Below, piece after piece: positions 58,631 to 64,000 of a DNA stretch of 64,000 nt. Positions within the stretch are counted from its first letter, which is position 1. Each line of letters starts with the position of its first letter. The notes below the pieces were generated by a model that was not told where the DNA came from, ran no database searches, and worked only from the letters and a program-made list of their open reading frames with translations. The stretch lies in NCBI RefSeq assembly GCF_025506355.1, contig NZ_JANZYP010000015.1, positions 1 to 64,000 on the forward strand, given 5' to 3'. The DNA comes from Sphaerisporangium corydalis. Lineage in GTDB: Bacteria; Actinomycetota; Actinomycetes; Streptosporangiales; Streptosporangiaceae. The translations under genes were made by a program, and so were the position numbers.

Positions 58631-61402
58631 TCACTTCTTCGGCGGGGTCACCTGGACGATCACGCCCAGGTTGCCCGGAAGGGGTGCCAGCAGCTTGATC
58701 TGCACGCCGAGCTGCTTGCCCTCGTCACCGGGGTTGCCGGAGCCGAGGGTGAAGCCGTTCAGCGTCTCGCCGTACAGGTCGGTCGCGGGCGAGCCGTCGG
58801 GGTTGACGATCCTGGACGAGTACTGCTGGTTGCCCTTGGAGGGGACGACCACCGAGGCGTCGCGGAACCGGTAGTAGAGCCCGTCCTCGCGGTTCTCGAA
58901 GCCCGGGTACCAGGTCTTGGCGTCGGTGAAGGTCTTCACCCCGGCCTGGCCCCCGAACTGGGTGCAGTACTGCGTGAAGGGCGCGCCCTCGATGCACTCC
59001 TTGAACGAGCGCGTCTTGTCGAACCCGAACGCCACGTTGGACGCCTGCGGGCGGGAGGGGATGTTCTTCAGCACGCTCGGGTCCACCGCGGCCGCCTCGC
59101 CGGTGCGGCGCAGCGGGTCGAAGTGGGAGTCCACGAGCAGGAGCTGGCCCTTGGAACCGGGCGAGGGGAGCGACCAGATGTTGGACGCCGCGTTGTTGTA
59201 GCCGAGCGAGGCGTCGCGCAGCCAGACGAGCAGGCCGGGAGCGTTGTAGGGGACCTTCTCCACCTTCCAGGCGCCGTCGTGGCTCCAGGTGGTGTCGTAG
59301 GTGTAGCTCAGGCCCTTGTCGAAGCCGTCCAGGTTGCGCCATTCGGACAGGTAGTACTGGGCGCTCTTCAGCGACCCGCCGAAGGTGACGAACCCGGCGC
59401 CGCGCGTGTCGGTGAACGTGCCGGTCCCGGGGGTCCAGCCCGCCGCGCCCGACTCGACGTCGTCGCTCCACACGGTGGTGCCGCCGCTGGTGACCGAGAA
59501 GTCGTCGGCGAACCAGCCACGCTCCTCGGCGGCGGCGTCGGTGGCGTACCGCAGGCGCAGCTTGATGTTCTGGCCGGCGAACGGGGCGAGGTCGGCGTAG
59601 AAGTGCTGCCAGCCGCCGGAGTCGCCGGTCAGGCCGTACTTCTTGTTGCCGTAGTCCTGCATCCGCTTGTTCGGGTCGAGGTAGTCGTCCCCGGTGGAGA
59701 CGAGCGCGCCGTCCTCACCGTAGATCTTCTGCTCGGTCCAGGTGGTGCCGCCGTCGGTCGAGACCTCGATGAAGCCGTAGTCCCAGTCCTCTTCGATGGT
59801 GTAGTCGTTCCACAGCCAGAACTTGCTGTCGGCGCCGGCCGGGACCGCGATGTCGCGGGTCAGCTTGACGTCGGCCCAGTCCTGGTCGTTGCTCGACCAC
59901 CACACGTTGGCACCGCTGTGCGGGGTGGTGAGGGTGACGTCCTTGTCGGGCAGGTTCACCCGGACGCCGTCCTCGGTCAGCTTGGGCGTCCGCGAGGCCT
60001 GGCCCAGGGTCAGCAGCTTGGTGCCGTCACCGGGGTTGACCACCTTCGGGTTCGCCCAGCCGAGCACCCACTTGTCCCACAGGCCCATGTGGATCGGCAT
60101 CGACTGGAAGATCGGCCCGGAGTGCGAGCCGGTGGACATGAGGTCCCAGAACTCCACGTCGCTGTCCCCGGCGCCGGTGGCGTCGTACAGGTCGGGCAGG
60201 CCGAGGTCGTGGCCGTACTCGTGGGCGAACACGCCGACGCCCGAGTTCTCCGGCTGCACGATGTAGTTCGAGATCTTCACGCTGGTACCGGGGACGGTGT
60301 AGCCGCCCGCGATCGCGCTGGAGTGCGCCCAGATGGCGAAGGTGCCCTGGGCGCCGCCGCCGCCGGACTTGTCCTCGCCCGCGTGGACGAGCACCAGGTG
60401 GTCCACGACGCCGTCGGGCTCGTTGTAGTTGCCGTCGCCGTCGGCGTCGCCGGTGTCCTCGAGGTCGTAGTCGGCCCAGGGGAAGTTCGGGTTGCTCTGC
60501 GCCAGGGTGTTCACGGCGTCGATGCCGAGCTGGCCCGCGCCGCGCGGGTTGTCGGGGTGGCCTGAGGTGTCCTGCACGGCGGCGTGGCAGGCGCCCGCCC
60601 CGTACCAGGCCTCGGAGTGCGGCACCTTGATCCAGCCGATCGCCTCACCGGAGACGGTGTAGGCGCCCTTGGACATCTCCTCGTACATGTTCTTCATGGT
60701 GTAGCCGGCGATGTCGATGCCCGGCTTGCCGTCGCGAGGGTCCTTCAGGTCCGTGCGGACCCGCTTGGTGATGCCCTTGCTGCTGTAGAGCATGTCGTTG
60801 TAGAAGGCGTTGTTGAAGTCCGCCACCCACATGGAGTTGTTGTCCTTGCCGCCGCCGGCGGCCAGGGCGGGGTTCGCGATCTTGTTGTGCAGCGGCCCGT
60901 TGATCTTGGTGCCGGGCGGCTCGGTGATGCAGTCGTCCGCGTCGTCGATGCTCTTCGGGTGGCTGAACCCGGAGAAGTCGTCGTTGGCGGTGTCGTTGAA
61001 CTCGACCAGCAGCGTGAGCAGCTTGGCCTTCTGGGTGGTCTTGGCCTTCTTGTACAGGAACTCGAAGGGGTTCTTGCCGGTGCGGACGGCGGTGCGCTCG
61101 TGCTTGGCCAGCTCACGGGCCGCGACCGGGTTGCCCTCGGCGAACTTGTGGTCGATCTCCTCCGCGGTGGGCGTGGAGCCGCGCCTCTTGGCCGCCCCGG
61201 TGTCCACCTTCTCCCCGGACTTCGGCGTGGATTCGCTCTGAACCCTCGGGGGTGCGTAGTTGATGTAGTAATCACTCGCCTGGGGCTGGTACCTGGCCAC
61301 CGAGGTGTCCCCCGATGCCGCGGTACCTGTGACCGCGAGGCCCGCCGCCGCCAGCCCCACCACTGGCAGCATCGCGGCGAGACGCCTGACTCTGCGTGAC
61401 AA
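58631..61402 (-). CDS. Secreted M6-family (immune-inhibitor-A-like) metalloprotease
   Basis: A 923-residue protein. A signal peptide (MLPVVGLAAAGLAVTGTAASG) leads to a propeptide with KH and KNPF, then the zinc site FAHEYGHDLGLPD (HExxH near residue 395). A C-terminal immunoglobulin-like/MAM-like half (DWADVKLTRDIAVPAGAD, WFADDFSVTSGG) binds substrate or surface. M6 peptidases are secreted and degrade proteins; actinomycetes use them in morphological differentiation or nutrition. TTG start is set by GAGGAGG eight bases upstream. Divergent from the GlcD-like gene. Confidence 0.93.
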   Translation of the reverse strand: MSRRVRRLAAMLPVVGLAAAGLAVTGTAASGDTSVARYQPQASDYYINYAPPRVQSESTPKSGEKVDTGAAKRRGSTPTAEEIDHKFAEGNPVAARELAKHERTAVRTGKNPFEFLYKKAKTTQKAKLLTLLVEFNDTANDDFSGFSHPKSIDDADDCITEPPGTKINGPLHNKIANPALAAGGGKDNNSMWVADFNNAFYNDMLYSSKGITKRVRTDLKDPRDGKPGIDIAGYTMKNMYEEMSKGAYTVSGEAIGWIKVPHSEAWYGAGACHAAVQDTSGHPDNPRGAGQLGIDAVNTLAQSNPNFPWADYDLEDTGDADGDGNYNEPDGVVDHLVLVHAGEDKSGGGGAQGTFAIWAHSSAIAGGYTVPGTSVKISNYIVQPENSGVGVFAHEYGHDLGLPDLYDATGAGDSDVEFWDLMSTGSHSGPIFQSMPIHMGLWDKWVLGWANPKVVNPGDGTKLLTLGQASRTPKLTEDGVRVNLPDKDVTLTTPHSGANVWWSSNDQDWADVKLTRDIAVPAGADSKFWLWNDYTIEEDWDYGFIEVSTDGGTTWTEQKIYGEDGALVSTGDDYLDPNKRMQDYGNKKYGLTGDSGGWQHFYADLAPFAGQNIKLRLRYATDAAAEERGWFADDFSVTSGGTTVWSDDVESGAAGWTPGTGTFTDTRGAGFVTFGGSLKSAQYYLSEWRNLDGFDKGLSYTYDTTWSHDGAWKVEKVPYNAPGLLVWLRDASLGYNNAASNIWSLPSPGSKGQLLLVDSHFDPLRRTGEAAAVDPSVLKNIPSRPQASNVAFGFDKTRSFKECIEGAPFTQYCTQFGGQAGVKTFTDAKTWYPGFENREDGLYYRFRDASVVVPSKGNQQYSSRIVNPDGSPATDLYGETLNGFTLGSGNPGDEGKQLGVQIKLLAPLPGNLGVIVQVTPPKK

Positions 61403-61554
61403 CAGGGATTCCTCCTCCGCCCGGGTTGTCCGGGCTCCACCCGGGGTCTCCGGGCGACGTCCAAGGCACGCCGGGATGAACGCGCCAGCCGTGGAGTTCT
61501 GGTGCGCACACCATGGAACGCCCCAGAATCGGCAAAGCGGACGTTAGAGGATGG

Positions 61555-61573
61555 AGTAAAGCAAAAGTAAAGC
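61555..61573. promoter_or_regulatory. Direct repeat of AGTAAAGC, 11-bp spacing
   Basis: Two copies (61555 and 61566) in direct orientation one helical turn apart, the pattern bound by OmpR/PhoP-type response regulators. It is about 150 bp upstream of the metalloprotease start. Confidence 0.4.
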
Positions 61574-61705
61574 CGACCAAGGATGTTGCGAAATTGTCAT
61601 CCTTGGAAGTCCGGCGAGCACGGCGATCCGGGCCTTGACGATCATCGTGGCTGGTCCGGCGGGAAGATCGGCGCCTGGACCGTTTCGGCAGCTTGCCCGT
61701 GGATT

Positions 61706-61726
61706 CAGCAAGTCGGCAACTTGCTG
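61706..61726. promoter_or_regulatory. Operator-like palindrome upstream of GlcD-like gene
   Basis: CAGCAAGT-CGGCA-ACTTGCTG has perfect 8-bp arms. It ends ten bases before a good -10 element (TACAGT, 61736-61741), so a bound repressor would block transcription. The -10 lies seven bases before the GTG, which suggests a leaderless transcript. Confidence 0.6.
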
Positions 61727-61748
61727 GACAGAACGTACAGTCGCATGC

Positions 61749-63107
61749 GTGACCGCCGTTGCTGACCTCGCCGCCGCCCTCCCGGCCGGACGGGTGCTGA
61801 CCGATCCGGACGTGGCCGCCTCCTACGCCCGCGACCAGACCTTCCTCCAGCCGGGGACGCCCCTCTGCGTCGTCACCGCACGTAGCCGCGACGACGTGAT
61901 CACCACGATGCGCTGGGCCACCGAGCACCGCGTGCCGGTGGTCCCTCGTGGGGCGGGCACCGGCCTGGCGGGCGGCGCGACGGCGGTCGAGGGCTGCGTC
62001 ATGCTCTCGCTGGCGCGGATGACCGAGATCCGCGAGCTGTCCCCCGCCGACGAGATCGCCGTCGCCGAGCCCGGGGTGATCACCGCCGACCTGGACCGCG
62101 CCGCCAGGGCGCACGGCCTGATGTACGCCCCCGACCCCTCGTCGTACGAGATCTCCACGATCGGCGGGAACCTGGCCACCAACGCGGGCGGCCTGCGTTG
62201 CGTGAAGTACGGGGTCACCCGCGACTCCGTGCTCGGCCTGGAGGTCGTGCTGGCCGACGGGCGGACACTCAACACCGGCGGCCGCACGATGAAGGGCGTG
62301 ACCGGGTACGACCTGACCGGGCTCTTCGTCGGCTCCGAGGGCACCCTCGGCGTGATCACCTCGGCCACCCTGCGGCTGCGCCGGGCACCCGACCTGCCGC
62401 CGGTCACCATCGCCGCGGAGTTCCCGTCGCTGCGCGCGGCCGGGGACGCGGTGGCCGCGATCGTCGCCGCCGGATGCCGTCCCTCCCTGCTGGAGCTGAT
62501 GGACCGCAACACGCTGAAGGCGATCGACGACTGGAAGAACATCGGCCTGGAACCCGGGGTGCAGGCCATGCTCATCGCGCAGTCGGAGGAGGACCGGCCG
62601 GGCGGCGCCGCGCAGATGGCGCGGCTGTGCGAGGCGAACGGCGCGGGCTTCGTCGCGGTGTCCTCCTCCCCCGAGGAGGCCGAGGAGCTGATCGGCGTGC
62701 GCCGGCTGGCCTACAACGCCAAGGAACGGCTGGGCGCGTGCCTGGTGGAGGACGTCTGCGTCCCCCGCTCGGTGCTGCCGGAGATGATCTCGATCATCGA
62801 GGAGGCCGCGGCCCGGCACGACACCCTGATCTGCACGGTCGCGCACGCGGGGGACGGCAACCTGCACCCGGTCTTCATCTTCGACCGGGCGCTGCCCGAG
62901 CCGCCGCCGCAGGTGTGGGCGGCGGCCGACGAGGTCTTCCGCGCCGCGCTGCGCCTCGGCGGGACGCTGACCGGCGAGCACGGGGTGGGCCTGCTCAAGC
63001 GGCGCTGGCTCGGCCTGGAGAGCGGACCGGTGGTCACCGAGGTACAGCAGGGGATCAAGGCGGTCTTCGACCCGCTCGGCATCCTCAATCCCGGCAAGGC
63101 CATCTGA
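61749..63107 (+). CDS. GlcD-type FAD-linked oxidase (glycolate/D-lactate oxidase family)
   Basis: A 452-residue protein. The VAO/PCMH FAD domain holds PRGAGTGLAGGATAV, GGNLATNAGGLRCVKYGV and GLFVGSEGTLGVIT; the C-terminal cap ends AHAGDGNLHP and GEHGVGLLK. These match glycolate/D-lactate/2-hydroxyacid dehydrogenases. GTG at 61749 has no ribosome-binding site but a -10 just upstream, so it is probably leaderless. Monocistronic. Confidence 0.92.
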   Translation: MTAVADLAAALPAGRVLTDPDVAASYARDQTFLQPGTPLCVVTARSRDDVITTMRWATEHRVPVVPRGAGTGLAGGATAVEGCVMLSLARMTEIRELSPADEIAVAEPGVITADLDRAARAHGLMYAPDPSSYEISTIGGNLATNAGGLRCVKYGVTRDSVLGLEVVLADGRTLNTGGRTMKGVTGYDLTGLFVGSEGTLGVITSATLRLRRAPDLPPVTIAAEFPSLRAAGDAVAAIVAAGCRPSLLELMDRNTLKAIDDWKNIGLEPGVQAMLIAQSEEDRPGGAAQMARLCEANGAGFVAVSSSPEEAEELIGVRRLAYNAKERLGACLVEDVCVPRSVLPEMISIIEEAAARHDTLICTVAHAGDGNLHPVFIFDRALPEPPPQVWAAADEVFRAALRLGGTLTGEHGVGLLKRRWLGLESGPVVTEVQQGIKAVFDPLGILNPGKAI

Positions 63108-63169
63108 TCCCCGGGTCAGGCGAGGCGATCGGAGTCTCCCCGGTCCCACCATTCGCCCTGGTAGCGTTC

Positions 63170-63198
63170 TTGACCATAAGTAGTGATAAGTGGGTTAT
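63170..63198 (+). promoter_or_regulatory. Probable sigma-70-like promoter of the kinase gene
   Basis: TTGACC (63170-63175) and GGTTAT (63193-63198) are separated by 17 bp and stand 12 bases before the GTG, giving a very short or absent leader. Confidence 0.4.
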
Positions 63199-63209
63199 CG
63201 GGGGTCAGG

Positions 63210-64000
<791 letters not shown>

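Larger units (their letters stand above)
61403..61748. promoter_or_regulatory. Divergent promoter region of metalloprotease and oxidase genes
   Basis: No gene in 346 bp. It contains two AGTAAAGC direct repeats (61555, 61566), a 9-bp-arm inverted repeat at 61577-61606 (CCAAGGATG / CATCCTTGG) and an 8-bp-arm palindrome at 61706-61726. The region is AT-richer than its surroundings between about 61550 and 61600. Confidence 0.55.

Overview
The window is GC-rich, densely packed and uses many GTG/TTG starts and 4-nt start/stop overlaps, as in a high-GC actinomycete. Serine/threonine kinase, MmyB-like, LytTR, WhiJ/AbaA-like ATPase and large HTH/TPR regulators, together with a sporulation-type GerW/YtfJ protein, suggest a filamentous genus, probably Streptosporangiales (inferred from gene style only). 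No tRNA, rRNA, CRISPR array, transposase or phage gene was recognised.

Left end (1-10 kb): a single decaying type I polyketide synthase (KS-AT-partial DH) that has lost catalytic residues and is riddled with short tandem repeats; a membrane-anchored secreted protein; a divergent pair made of an HTH/TPR regulator and an anti-sigma-like ATPase; and a KAP-type membrane P-loop NTPase.

10-22 kb: the most interesting block, a minus-strand operon of eleven genes. Its order is LacI repressor, two CUT1 sugar permeases, a binding lipoprotein, FOUR successive ADP-ribosylglycohydrolase-family paralogues, ribokinase, CoA-transferase and a CitE-like lyase. Two perfect GTAAACGTTTAC operators 33 bp apart precede the lacI gene. 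I read it as an import, N/O-ribosyl cleavage and ribose-phosphorylation pathway for a ribosylated compound; the real substrate is unknown. Coupling is tight (most junctions overlap by 1-4 nt) except where a 21-bp x7 repeat separates the first two hydrolases.

22-40 kb: mostly housekeeping and orphan genes: MmyB-like regulator with divergent MFS exporter, GNAT, GerW-like, CorA, TetR/DoxX, several uncharacterised membrane or secreted proteins, metallo-hydrolase, DUF1203, two aldo-keto reductases, Uma2 nuclease and PolX. A non-coding element of about 290 bp is tandemly duplicated at 28.5-29.2 kb.

40-47 kb: a monocarboxylate-uptake region with a LytS/LytR-type two-component system, two DUF485 plus sodium:solute symporter pairs and a Crp-like site. 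It is followed by the second copy of the ATPase/HTH-TPR divergent module seen at 5-7.7 kb.

48.9-53.1 kb: a four-gene operon (XRE/TPR regulator, GNAT, radical SAM/SPASM enzyme, PIMT-like methyltransferase) that looks like a peptide-maturation locus without an obvious precursor. 53.7-64 kb: HIT protein, acyl-CoA dehydrogenase, MaoC hydratase, PatB-type C-S lyase, lipid kinase, secreted M6 metalloprotease, GlcD-type oxidase and a serine/threonine kinase cut by the window end.

A recurring theme is minisatellites of many different unit lengths (15 to 43 bp), both between genes and in frame inside the PKS and ribokinase genes.
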